Source of the DNA: Todiramphus chloris collaris
Taxonomy: Eukaryota > Chordata > Aves > Coraciiformes > Alcedinidae
DNA length: 64,000 nucleotides
Reading direction: 5' to 3'
NCBI GenBank assembly: GCA_025345505.1
Contig: JANVCC010000018.1
Location: 57,020,570-57,084,569, forward strand
Under the pieces are notes generated by a model that was not told the DNA's origin, made no database searches, and saw nothing but the letters and a program-made list of their open reading frames with translations. Positions within the stretch are counted from its first letter, which is position 1; every line of letters begins with the position of its first letter. Positions 13,188 through 26,023 of the stretch are shown here, piece after piece. The position numbers and the translations under genes were made by a program.

Positions 13188-13865
13188 TAGAATCATAGAA
13201 TCACTCACTATGGAAAGGGCCAATTTCTTCTTGCCCTATTGATTGTTACTTGAGAGAACAGACCGACCCTCACCTCATTACAACCTCCTTTCTGGTAGTT
13301 GTAGAGAGTGATAAGGTCTTCTGTGAGCCTCCTTTTCTCCAGGTTGAACAACCCCAGTTCCCTCAGCTTCTTCTTGTAAGACTTGTTCTCTAGATGCTTC
13401 ATGAGATTCGTTGCCCTTCTTTGGACCCACTCCAGCACCTCAATGTCCTTCTTGTAGTGAGGTGCCCAAAACTGAAAGCTTACTCGAGGTGTGGCCTCAC
13501 CAGTGCGAAGTACGGGGGAAGGTCCCTTCCCTAGTCCTGCTGGTCACACTATTTTCTGATGCAGGCCAGGATGCTGCTGGCTTATATTCAGATGGGTGTT
13601 GACCAAAACCCCCAGGTTCTTTTCTGCCAGGCAGCTTCCCAAACACTTCCCCAAGCCTGGGGCTGTTGTGACCTAAGTGCAGGACCTGGCACTTGACCAT
13701 GTTGAACCTTGTACAGTTTGCCTTGGCCCATCAATGCAGCCTGTCCAGATCCCTCTATAGAGGCTTTCTACCCTTCCCCCTAACTTGGTGCAATCTGCAG
13801 ACTTGCTGAGGGTCAACTCAATACCCTCATCCAGATTGTTGAAAAAGATATTAAATATATGTAAC
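13188..13865 (-). mobile_element. CR1 LINE fragment
   Basis: It begins with the 3' tail TAGAATCATAGAATCAC and continues as reverse-complement CR1: the stretch with GTAGAGAGTGATAAGGTCTT, then CCACTCCAGCACCTCAATGT, and a distal part with AGTGCAGGACCTGGCACTTG. Much of the usual 3' UTR between the tail and this part is missing, so there is an internal deletion near 13.21 kb. The open frames here are scraps of the CR1 ORF2 end and 3' UTR, not host genes. Confidence 0.92.
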
Positions 13866-15700
13866 AATTCATTGTTTTGGATATTTTTTTAAGAGATATG
13901 ATCTTAACCTTAAACTGCCCAACTGTGTAATGCAATCAGCTTTAAAACTCATAACATTCTTGTTTTAAAAATTAGTACTCTCCAACACTCCAGTACAAAG
14001 AGATATGTGACATCCTGTCTCAAAACTGGTGTTAGTGAACAATCATGCTTGTAAGAAGATGTATCTGGGGAGCTTCTGCAGACCTCAGCTTGAGTCTAAC
14101 AATAGCCTCCATTTTTGTGTGGACTGAAAAGTAAATATAAAACCACTAATGCTGAAACTAATGTCTGAGACAAGATGAAAGAAACAGGTAAGATCAAGCT
14201 AAGACTGTTAACCATACCGATCTTGATCATTTGGTAAACTGGAACTATTCATGGAAAATGACTTCAACACAAACCTGCAAAGTTTCATGTCAAGGAAGAA
14301 GAAACACAAGGCAGTCTAATAGACCAAAAGGCACTATCCTAGGAAAGAAGCAAACAGACAAAATGATCTAAAGAGTTCAATCATGAAAAAAAGAGATGAC
14401 ATGGTTACATGGTGACATTTCATGAGGAAATACATAGGGTTTAAAATATCTCTATTTCTATAAACATGGTGTTACAAGAACAGGGGCTGTGAAATGAAGC
14501 CAAACTAATTAATATAAGAAATCAGGCATATACCTATAACCTGCCTTTGTTTATTTGAGTGAATGCATGCATGTATGCATATATAAACCCAGCAAACCAG
14601 AATGGGATGACATATTCTCCATTACTGTTGCCTTTCGAGGAGCCTTAGCTGAACACATTACTTTGGGGTTAGAAATGAATTATTGCACTCAGTACAGGAA
14701 TAGCTGGATGAAGTGTAATGGGCTGTTGTTTTACTGGAAGCCAAATTTGAAGACCTAGCAGTTGCATTAAATCACCGAAGCAACAAAGCAGCACCATTAA
14801 CAACAATTATTCAAAAAGCCAGTCCCAAGCAAAATATTCAGTCCGCACAAATGTTTGTGTTTTGCACTGATGCCCCCAAATTATTCTCTGGAAACACCTT
14901 GATATGGGAGATTACAGACACATGTTTCAGAGACCTTTGCTTCCTCTGTGCCAAGCAAGGGATTGACTCATGGATCTGCCATCTTTTTTTTTTGTTGGGG
15001 TGTCTTTTTTACTGTGGCTTACTTATGAAGTGGCTTGGGGACACAGTGCGGATTGAGTGGGCCAAGGAACTGCCTGCTGCATGGTAGAAAGCAGCACACA
15101 GCTTTTTACAAGAATTCATTTCTTGTAGATTTTATTCAAACATATTGATTCAATTAAAAAAAAGTAACACGTAAAAAGCAGATCCTTAATGCATTGGGAA
15201 CAGGTTTCCCATTTAGATGATCAAGGAGCAGAGACATGTGACAAAAGAAAGAGAAAGAAAAAAGTTGAAAATCAAAACAGGTAGATTATCAACTGTATTA
15301 TCCTCAGTATGTTACTAAAAATTTCTGCCAGGGTACTTCATGCCTATTACCTTCATGACTTGCAATAGCAACACTAACATTTAAGAATAGAAACCTTTAT
15401 TATACCTACTTAAGGGCTGACAATGGGCCTTATAGTTTCATACTGATTTTTAACTTGCACATTTCAGCTGCAAAATAATATATCCTAAAATAGCGTACTG
15501 AAACTTTTGTTGACTTGTTGACTCTTAATTTTATTTTTTTTAAGCATCTAACACTGAATCTAAACCTAGTGACAATAGGCTCACCTTCCTTAGTGCTTTC
15601 TCACAGACATTTTAGAAGTAGTCTACAACTCTAGATAAAAACACCCTGCTCAAGGCAGTATGAGCACATTGAGTGGTTAGGGGTTAGTTACATTTATCTT
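13866..15700. other. Intergenic, nothing recognised
   Basis: AT-rich DNA with a short CATG/ATGCAT-rich patch near 14.565 kb. No exon recognised. Confidence 0.5.
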
Positions 15701-15845
15701 AGAATGATAGAATTATTTTGGTTTCTAATATCCAACCAAAACCTCCCATGGCACAACCTGAGGCCATTTCCTCTTGTCCTATCAGAAAAAAAATTTAAAA
15801 ATTTCACCTCCACCTCCTTTCAGATATCCTCTGAGTCCTTGCATG
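15701..15845 (-). mobile_element. Short CR1 LINE 3' fragment
   Basis: AGAATGATAGAATTATTTTG followed by AACCTCCCATGGCACAACCT and GAGGCCATTTCCTCTTGTCC is reverse-complement CR1 3' sequence. It ends within CACCTCCACCTCCTTTCAGA, a known CR1 stretch. About 145 bases, degraded. Confidence 0.8.
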
Positions 15846-16556
15846 AAGATAGTGTTATCAGAGTTGTCAGACTCTAAATCACTATCTAATGTCAGTCCAT
15901 AACCCCATTATGCCCGTGATTTTTAAAGCCACCACAGTCACCAACATTATATCCAGACATATGACCTCTTCCATGTCATAGTCCCCTCTACCTTCTCCCT
16001 GTGACCTTCCATATCCTTTATTATCTTCTCCATACCTACTCTTCATGATGATCATTTTGGCCGTTGTGACTATGTCTTCCTTTCTGAGACTAGTAGGACC
16101 TCACAGTATATAAAGCAAATCAGAGCACAGAACGAGCCCCTAGAAATGATTATGCCTGTTGGAATCAAGGAACTCCTAGCATTCAGGAGGGCTCTTCTCC
16201 AACTGCCATACCCAGTTGCAAGTGGTATATGCCTGGTGATCCCTATTTACATCAATGTGTGTAAAAGGCTAGGACAAACACTGACAGGTGGGTATGTCTC
16301 TCAGCAGGGCACACAGAGTTGATGTACCCAAGAAGACTGAACTCTAAGTGCCAGGAAAATCCCAAGTACAGAAAGAGACCAGAATCTTTCTTCATATAAG
16401 CAACAAAATTGCAAGTGCAGCAGGTGGCACCATCTAGAAATCCAGGCCATTGTGTACTTGGACATCTGCTCGGATCCTCAAATATTGCTAGAGGGGTCTG
16501 ATTTGATGGGAGTACCTAGTATATGAACATTTGAAAGAAGACTTTGGCAGTGTAGC

Positions 16557-16576
16557 GAATGAATGAATGAATGAAC
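16557..16576 (+). repeat. Short (GAAT)n microsatellite
   Basis: Almost five GAAT units in a row, in otherwise unique DNA. Confidence 0.9.
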
Positions 16577-19500
16577 AGGGAAATCCCAAGGTTGAATCTG
16601 AATTTCAGAAGCGGACAGTAAAACCAGCAGGCAGGACATAGAGCAAATTCAGAGCCTGTTTCTGCATGTCCCAGTTTTCCTGGCTGCTGACTGCAATAGA
16701 AATGCTAGCAAGGAAACTAACCCCGACATTAAAGGAAAAAAAGGAGCAATTTGGGTTGTGATGAAGCACAGATACATAGCAAAACTGTTGAACTTGACTT
16801 GAGCTGTTCTGCCTTCACTGGGTCCCACCTATTTTTGTCTGTTTTACTTTGCAGAACACACAAGTTCACTATCATTTTACAAACTTCCCGTCGGGGAAGT
16901 CAGGGGGCCTCTCTCCTTTGAGGTCATTTTCTTTAGACAATGTAAATGTCAGCTGCCAGTTGTAAGTATTATTATTTAGATGGACCTGTCAAGGAGTGAG
17001 GGGGAAATGATGCAGGCATCTCACTTCTGTCTTGTTAGCTCTCAGGAAAGGTCAGCAGAGCCCTTCAAAAAGGACACACTGTCAAAGAAGAACTGTCTTC
17101 CAAAATCCACTCTACAGGAACAGTGCAAGAAAGCACATGCTTTAAAGCCAGCCAAGGTAGCAATAATGTGCCTTTTATTTTTCTGTTGTCAAAAAGCTCC
17201 ATTAACAAATACTTGTGGTGTAAGAACCCAAAGTGGCCAGAGAATAGACAGACCCCACACTAGTAATTATATCCAGCTGCATTTTGTTTGCTTTAGGGAT
17301 TACTATTTTTAGCCTTCTGTTTGATCTAACTTACATCTGAGCAGATTTCATCCTCTGATGAACATCCCCACGTATCCCCATTTCATCCACTCTGAGCTGC
17401 CAGTACACAGAGCATCTCTCCACCCCATGACCTGGATGGGAGCAGAGGAAGGCCCTTCTACCCATGCACCATTCCTTAACAAGCTGTAGATCTTACTGCT
17501 TGAACACTGGGACTGGATTTTGTCCTTGCAAACTCAGCAAAGGAATATGGGATGTATGGCTGAGAATACTAAGATTCAAGGCAGATTATAGCACCTAGCT
17601 GTGGATAGACTGACCAGAAATTTTGTAAATGCAGAAAAGTTATCTCTTCACAAAGTTTTGGCTCAAATCCTAAAAATACTTATCTGCCTAGTTCCTAAAG
17701 AAACCAATAGCAATCAAATGGCTAAATGTCCTGCCTGTTTCATAAAAGAAGCAAAACCAAATTACTTTCGCTCTTTTATCAAAATTGCTGATGCAATTAT
17801 GAGAAAGCCTCCCCAAGAGGGACAAGATTAAAGGTTGAACACCATGAACAACATTGGTATCCAGATGTGCTCTCCCAAGAACAGCCCAGACCAGAAATCT
17901 CTGGAATAGTTTCAAGAGTTTCAGACTATGAAATCCACCTTCCAGTTCTTTGTTTCATCCAATTCAAAAAAATCAGAAAATCCTCACATTTCCCTGAAGG
18001 CGTCTAAAAGAGAAGAGACCCACTTACTATTGCTGCTACATAACCCTTCAAGAAAATAAAAATGATTAGGGATTTATAAACTCTGCCCACATCAATATTT
18101 ACTGTTCTGACTCCTCCTTAGCCAAATCTACACTGTTAAAAAAATGGGATCTTTCCCCGTGAGGATGTGGGTAAAGCTGTATAGGAAGAGTGGGTCCCTC
18201 CCTCCTGCTCCCAGTTTTTCGATCCAAGGGCAATGCTGAGCCAGACTGCATGATTGCAGAGCCTTGCCTCTCTTGGCGTGGCTACCATGCCTATTTTTAT
18301 TTTATTGGTGTGCTCAGCTGTTCTTTTTCCCCTTGGCCCGTGCTGTGCTGGGATCTCAGCTTCTGAGCCCTGCCTACAAAATTCACAGATGGAAAGCACT
18401 GAGACAGAGATGCTCTAGAAAGAAAAGCAGTTTCATGTGTTGTTAAGCCTACTGTTACCGTGGAACCAAGTTCTTTAAGAGAACAACATGGTGTACTTAA
18501 ATTGGAGACTGAGGAGCTTGTTTTCATTGCTGTTTCTGATTCTGCGTAGGAGGTCCTCAGGAGCAGAAGCACGTGAAGAAAGAAAAGCCCACTGCCAGAA
18601 CATGTTTTGGATGAGGTTACCATGTCTTGAAAAATACAATGCTCATTTACCCATGAGGCTGGTTTCTCTTTGACACAGTGTTTGTCTTTGCTAGAAGAAA
18701 ACGAAAGTGCACTGGGAAGACTTGCCAGAAGTTGTGCTCATGAGAAAGTGAAATGCTGATTCTTTGGTTCCTAAAACTTTTTGCCCTTGGCTGCGTCCCC
18801 TCCAGCCACCCCAGCAAGCCAGACACCTTCCCACGGGAAGTGGAGACTGCTGGCCACAGCTCTGCAGCTCCCAAATGGAGAGGGGGACACCGTCTGCTGC
18901 TAGGGCTCAAGAGAGCTGCCTGGGGGTTGCCAAGGTTTCCTTTGAGATGCTGGGACAAACTCACCACCCAGATATGCCCATCTTCACCTCGCCATGTGTA
19001 AAATGGGAAGAGGAGTGTTTACCCATCTCATACGCTGCCTCTTTTTAAGTCAGGGATGACTAGGAAGTGCTGTGGATAAAGGGTTCATCAAAATACCAGG
19101 CCTTATCTTTTTTCCTTACCATACCTGTTTTGACTACTTCTCCTCAGATTTTACCTTTAGTTTATTATTGCTCTACTTGTACTTATTCCCTGGAGATTTA
19201 CATTCCCTGCACCCCCTTTTTATTCCCTTATTCTTGCTTTTAATTATCTTGTGCTCTTATTCTCCAATAACTGCTTGTGCCTTCTCTCGAGACTGTGGTT
19301 TCATGATAATTAGTACCAGAGCTGAGCACTACCTGTCCTAAACAGGACAAATGAGATTAAACAATCACATTCCTGCCAAATTAACCCAGACCCATAGCAG
19401 CGGTTTCTTGCCACCTGAAGCTTTTACACAAGCTGCAGGAGAACAGGCATATGGTGTGAAGTTAAAACAGTGATACAAAGCCAAATGCTAAAAACTTAAC

Positions 19501-22500
19501 CTGCCAATGTTCTTTGGACAAGTGGGAGCTGACAGAGTTTACTGGTGTCAGATTGGTTTCAGGGAGCTGAGGAGGTTTTGATCCAGTACTCAGAGCTCTA
19601 ACGTTCCTAGTCTTAAAGGTCATGTATTATGAAACTGAAACCTTAGTTGTGTAAACACACAAGCTCCTCCAGCTCCTCTCCTTGCCCCTCACCACTGATG
19701 GGCTGCACCCTTTCCCACATCCCTGCCTGGCTTTGCTGGTGCAGGGATGAGAATGAGGGTGAGAAAAGCAACACAAGGCAGAGGGCAATGAAAAGGCTTT
19801 CACCAATAGTGTAACACCTGAACTTTTCTTTAGCAGTCACTCCCTGTATAAGCAAGAAATAAATAAAAAGGATTGGTGCATTGAATCCAATAACGCTGTA
19901 CTGGTCCATGGAGGAGAGCATGTGCACCAGTATCTTTGCCCACCCTGGGGCACTGCACTTTCTAGTTAGCTCCCAGGACACTGCACGTGTGTGAGGGCTG
20001 CCCTTATGATCCAGGATTGTCGATTGTGGCCTCCCCACTACCCCTTTGGAAAATGAAAGGTTCTGAAAACCTATTTGTAGTTAAAAGGAAAGTGAAAATT
20101 ACAGAGCCACGTGGCTCGAACTTACTGTTATAATGGACTTTGAGAATAAAAAAAAAAAAAGACCAATAGAATTTAGGGGAAAGGATTATTAACAAGAGAA
20201 CAATTTTCATATAGATTATTCTCTGTGGGCAGTTTTGTAAGTGTGTGTAAAATGTGAAATGAATCCATTCAAGATGCACGCTCAACCCTTTCCCATAAAA
20301 TAAGGCATCCAATCACATTTTGACAATAGGAAACAATATGTGTGTTGCAAGCTGATCTGGCTGGGACAGAGTCAAATTTTAAGTTATTCCCATCTGTTTC
20401 AGATGTCCTGATACGCTTATCACAGTGAAAACCCTGAAGAGCATCATTTCGTGATAACCCAAGAGAATAAGCCACCACTTGACACAATTCTATGCAATCT
20501 CTCCCCATTTCCCTGACCTGTAAAAGTGATTTTACAATTTTTATGCAAAGAAGACAAAAGTCAGCAAAAATGTGAGTTGCCTTGGTAGAGGAACTGCAGT
20601 GTTGGTGTGGGGGTGTGTGCTTGTACAGCCTATACTGAGCTGACAATTTTTTATGTCCCTCTGGCTCTGCTTGTGCTCTGACAGTGCTGATGGCTTAAAT
20701 GCAGTAAACTAGTCTGAATAAGTGTTGTCTAAAGCTTACATAGGACCATGTTCTATTTCCTATCATTTTATGAGCTATTCTAGAAAGCAAATTCCTTTTC
20801 CTGGGATTAAATTACCCTGACCAGTGAAATTTTCCTCTGTTTCAGGCCTTGCATCATACAAACACAATTTTTATTTTGTTAAACATCACGGCATCTTGGA
20901 ATTTCCCAGGCTTTTCCATGTGCTAATAATTTTTAGTGTTATTTGATTATGTGCAGAAATGCCTGTAATTCCCTGTTAATTATGGCCTTAACAGGTAATC
21001 CTGCATCAGCCAGTAAGCAAAAGTCCACAGAAAATATAACTAACATCCATGTCACCTATACATAGCTGTATAGCTAATATAGCAAAAAACCCCAAAACAA
21101 CCCAAAATGAAGAAACCATGGCAGCTCTATAGCACACTGTGCAAACTCACAGGCAGCCCTTGCTGAAAGGAAGCTAAGCTAGCCCTGTGCTTTCCAGCTT
21201 TCTTTGTAACCCAAGAGCACAGAGCAGGTAAGCAGGGAGAAGGTTCACATTGTCCCCACCATGGCAACACAGTGTTCTTGAGGTGCTGAAGTGGTACCAG
21301 CAAACCAGAAAACTACATTTGACCTGATTTTTAAAAGGTTGGGGCATCAGGAAACATTCCTGATACGAGCAGGAATTGCATGTGTCAGCAGCTCTGAAAA
21401 ACAGGGTCCTAACAAGTGTCTACATGAATGCAGGATCAGGATATGGACCATGGCAAGAAACAGTCTGCTCATATGCAGGTTTATTTACCAGATCCAGACC
21501 ATTTCCCAAGAACTCTTACATCAGTAGGGAAAGACCTATAAAACCAGATTAAGATCTCAGGAGGCTTGTTTTAAGACATTATAACCCTGACAGTTATGAA
21601 GTAAACAAAGCTGTTTTCACATCTGTAAGAAGATATTTTGAAGAATCAAGTATGCTGAGAATTTTTACTTTTAATGCCAGGTATTCATACTAGTTTTTCT
21701 TTTTCCATAGAGTTCATCAAATGCATGCTCTGTTTTTATGTTGTTAAGCGATTCTCATTACATCTTCATGGAACAAATGCCATTTCTTCCAGCTGGATTT
21801 CCAAAAGAGCTTGCTGCTCAGGCACGTCTGATTTTTACGGAATTACTTTACTGCTATTTGTAATGGAGTTGCTGCCATTGGCAAATGCCTCCCCATGTAG
21901 CGTCACAGGCAGGCTTGTCACCACCCCTCCAGTAGGTTTGCAGGGCTACCACACAGTAGTTCCCTTGGTGCACACTGACATATATACCTCCTTGAACATG
22001 ACATTAAAATGTGGCTCTCTAATGTCACATGCAATAAACACGGTATTTAAAATGCAAGACAGTACTTAAACTGCTACATTTTGAGAATGCTTTTTAAAGA
22101 TTTCAACACACCTTATCACAGAGAAATTCCGTAGGAGGAGAGTTGCAGTGTGTGGTGTCAGCCTGTGCTATCTGCTGAACTTCTTCTTCAAGAGTCTGCT
22201 CTGCGGTGCTAAAACACAGTGGTTTTTGTCAGGGATGTGCATGCCCTTGGGTGCCAGGAGAAAAGCACTGGCACAGATGGGGGGCTGGCTTTCCATGCGG
22301 TCGGCAGTACCATATGGGGAAGGGTTTTTCCACTCTGTGGTCAACCATGTTCACTGTCTGTCCCTGGTACACATATCGGGGTAGACATACACCTGATGAT
22401 GAGGTGGGAGCATGGAGAGGGCAGGTTGCAGGGTATGGGGTGGGAGCACACATGGCACTGGCTGGTGCCAGTGCCAGAGCTTCTGTAGCCCCCCTGGTTA

Positions 22501-23599
22501 ACCTGCCTCTTGTCCACCCAGCATGGCTGCACCCTCCTGCTGCCCACTCTCTGCCCTTCAGGCATCAGCCAAGAGCCTCCAGGGACATCAGTTGCAGAAA
22601 GGAGCCAAAAATCCCCAGCCAGTGCCACGTGTATCTCTTTTTTTGTGTGTGGTCTTTTGTTCCCTGTGCCGGCAGCTGGATAAGCTGTGAACTGAATAGC
22701 CAAAATTCCCATGCTTGGGGTTGAGGAGCATACTAAAGATTAAAAGCCACATCATGCTATCAGGTAGGCATCTTGTGAGGCTCATGACAGCAAGATATCT
22801 GATGGCAAGACTTCCCTCCAGTCTCAGCCCTGCTCTCATGGCACTGTTTGCATGCAATTGAAGTCTCTGCTCTGAGAATTTGGCAGTACCGGAGGACGTG
22901 GAGAGTTGGCTGCTTTTGGGGCTGAATTCCCTTGCTTTTGTTCAGACTTTGAGGCAGAAGGAGCTAAGCCAGCAGGGACTGGCTAGAAGCCAGCCCCTTT
23001 CCAGATGGCCGATGCCTGGCAAGTATCTGGGGACCCCCAGGCAGAGGGGGGAGGCATCACTCCCCAGACAGGAGAGGGTCTCCTCCTTCCCCCAGCTCCT
23101 GCTCTGGGAGTGCAGCCTGTCCAGCAGCATTGCAGTACCAGTCTGGATAAAGCCACTGGTGAAACGGCACCTGGGCTCCCCACCTGCTGCCACATCACAT
23201 GATGTATGGCATAGTACCTGTATCTGTATCCTGCTGCAGCCAAGCACCAGTCCATCCAGCAGCAGGCAGTGCTGAAAACACAGGTTGGTTAATTCCTTAC
23301 TACACACTATGGTCCTTTTCCTCCTCAGTGACATTTAATAAGCAAAAATACTAGAATAATCCTTTAAAAATAGTTCTGCTATAAGAGCATGTGGTTGTAA
23401 TTACTGTCTTTATGGATAAGTCTATTATTTTTCTTTCCTTCCATCTCCTCTGTGCTACAGGAAACATGCCAGTTTTTCAAGCATCGTGCTTCATTACTAT
23501 TGGAAGGAAATTTCAAAAAAGTAGAGTTTGTTTAACGCAGGCTCCTGAGCCCATCACAAGAGTCATCCCCCAAAACTGGTCTGGAACACATCTGAACAA

Positions 23600-24170
23600 A
23601 CGTTTCTAAAAGTCTTGGCACTTCCTTGCTTCTTCACTTTCCTTCTTTATTTCCCTCCAATATATTAACATCTTGCATATTTTATTTCCCTGATTCTCCC
23701 AAGCCCAACCTCCCTTTGCCTTCTCCCCATTAACTTTTCTCTGCTTTCTCTTTTGCCCACAGCTTTCCCATCTGTCCTCATGCTGCCCCTGATGCTGGTC
23801 TGTTGTGTGCCTCTGCCCCCCAAGACAGTTCCTTCCATTTCCCATCACCTGAGAGTCTCAAATCATCCTCTCTCCTTATTTTCCCTCTTCTGTCCTCCTT
23901 CCCATGGTTTCCCATGTCATCATCTTTTCCCCTTCCTAGCCTCCTGTCCTTACCCTGTCCCCCCGCTCTCTGACTCTCTGATCAGCTGTCCTCCAACATT
24001 CCTCTTTATGTCCATTTATCCTCCTGGGGCCTTTCCTTGCAGGACTCCCCTTCCTACTCCCCACTGCCTCCATCCTCCACCCTGCAGTTCTCTCTCGTGT
24101 CTCCTCAGCTGCTGCCAGAGCCAGGGTCCCCATCCAGCAGTGCCCCATCTCTCTCCCCCTGCATTAGCTC
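23600..24170 (+). repeat. Pyrimidine-rich, CCTCT-type low-complexity tract
   Basis: About 570 bases strongly biased to C and T on the plus strand, with many CTTCC, TCCC and CCTG runs. The bias alone produces a 212-codon open frame rich in Pro, Ser, Cys and Leu (23753-24391). That frame has no recognisable domain, and I do not call it a gene. Confidence 0.6.
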
Positions 24171-25893
24171 ATGCTCCAGTGGGGCTGGTACCAATGTGGT
24201 GTGGGATTTGTGCAGGGCCACAAGGTCCAGACAGCTTGCCAGGGGGCTGCTGCCATGCCAGAGCAAGGACTGATGTCTGGAGATGTTGGCTCTCACTTTC
24301 TACCTCCGTGTCACCCCAGGGAACTACAATCGGAGCCAACAGGCACAAAGCAGGGCAGGCTCCAGCCCTACTGCGAGAGGTTTGTTTATAACTAAAACAG
24401 TCCTGCTGGATTAGAGGAAGGTGCCTCTTCCAAAAACCACATCAGATTTTAATATGAGATGGGGAGAAGTGGCCAAAGTAACACAATCCATGAAATACCT
24501 TTGAACTTTTAAGTTTTTTGGCACAATGGCAATGGCCGCGGTGTTGCATTCAGCCACAGACCAGCCCCGCTGCATGGCTAAAACCACTCCTGCTGCTCAT
24601 GTTAAGGGTAACCACAGGGTCCTGCCTCCCACCAGAGAATTTTGGATTGCAATACAAATGCTATTTAATGAATTATCAGAACACTGAGGGTAGATAAATA
24701 TTTTCATGATCCTTTCAACCCACAAGGACTCAAATCAGTCACAGTACATATTTCCAGTGCCACTGGCCACCTTCATTCTCACATCCATTTGGTACAAGAT
24801 AGTCTAGCATATTAGTGTGAGGCTTGATAATCTGGAAGAGTGAGACATTGTGCAGTCACTGGATCACTCAGAAAATTAAAATTCGCTTTTTGTAACAGTA
24901 TTTTTGCTTTAGAGATTTGGGGATTTACTATTTTTTTTCTTTGGAAGCATGAGCCCTGACAAAACCTGAAAATGCAGATGTCTGTTTTTAGGATCTTTCT
25001 ATGTTCAAGAACTGAACCTTTTTGGGTGACAAAATCTTCTCTGTTACAATGCAAGGCTTGCATCTGTCACCTTTGGTGAAACCACACTGTTACATACCTG
25101 TCACACTCACAGACAATGTGTGCACACACAGAGTACTCCTCCTAGATAATGCACTTCAGACACCCCATAATGACAATTCCCAGTCTTTGCAGGGCCAGAA
25201 CCGATCGTTAATTCATAAGTGTATGTCTTCCTAGAAGAGAGAAGAAAGTAAATGGAAAATATTGGAAAAGTAAAGTATATGCTTTGAAATTTCCAATATT
25301 ATTTTATTTCTTGACAAAATTTATTATCAAAAACTATAGGCTCAAAGTTGGTTTGAGTTTCAGAGAAGTTCTCAGGCCTCTGAATGTGCTGTCAATATGC
25401 ATGTACTGACATTTCAAGTCTGTACAGAGTGTTTCATTGCAGTCCAAAACAGTTCCCAGAAACTGGGTGACCAGTCTTGGTCAAGCCAGTAGCAAATGAA
25501 TGGGGGTACAGTGAGAGGGATACACAGGGCTGCACGTGGAATTAGGGAAAGGAGCAACAGGAAACAACACTTTCCTGGGAGCCAAAAAGGTGACAGAAAA
25601 AAAAAAGTGTCATGTAAAGACAAAATAATTGGATCAGGCATGAACAAATGAAAGAAAGAGCCAGAAGACATAATATGAGTAGCAGAAAAAAAATGCAAGT
25701 ACAAACACTAACCTCAGTGTTGCCCAGTGCTGACATGAGATACTTGCAGGACTAACCCTTGTGTAGACCATGAATGGATTTGTTGCGTTACAATGAGTTG
25801 CTGCCTTATATATAAGAGGGAGAGAGGGCTGTACAGGATTATTCCCACTCCCACTATAGGGTACTTATAGAGGGAAAAGGCATCAGGAAATCA

Positions 25894-26023
25894 ACCTCTT
25901 GAAGACCTGTCTTCAAGGGGTTGAAGATTAATCTCTTGAACATCTATCTTCAAGACAGAACTAGATCTATCTACAAGACAGAATTCTCGAAGATCTATCT
26001 TCTTGAAGATCTACCTTCAAGAG
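25894..26023 (+). repeat. Array of degenerate palindromic units (CTTGAAGA...TCTTCAAG)
   Basis: About five head-to-tail units of 20-35 bases share the core TTGAAGATCTATCTTCAA. Several are perfect inverted repeats: CTTGAAGA-CCTG-TCTTCAAG at 25898-25917, CTTGAA...TTCAAG near 25934-25953, GAAGAT-CT-ATCTTC near 25989-26002, and TCTTGAAG...CTTCAAGA at 26001-26022. A TATATATAAG motif lies about 90 bases to the left. I do not recognise a repeat family. Confidence 0.8.

Larger units (their letters stand above)
15846..25893. other. Intergenic, no gene recognised
   Basis: About 10 kb holding only the GAAT microsatellite and the pyrimidine-rich tract. The 22.1-24.4 kb part is GC-richer, with several overlapping open frames of 90-212 codons on both strands. 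They do not resemble known proteins. An AT-rich stretch with TAATTA-like motifs near 20.93-21.00 kb could be a conserved non-coding element, from composition only. Confidence 0.45.

Noticed and set aside
13208-13438. Open frame starting [15 protein letters not shown]
   Set aside because: CR1 ORF2 remnant inside the minus-strand CR1 fragment.
22206-22724. 172-codon open frame overlapping others on both strands
   Set aside because: No family resemblance, and equally long frames lie opposite, as expected from GC-rich DNA with few stop codons.
23753-24391. 212-codon open frame
   Set aside because: Its Pro/Ser/Cys/Leu-rich translation follows from the pyrimidine bias of the tract. No domain, splice context or conserved motif supports it.
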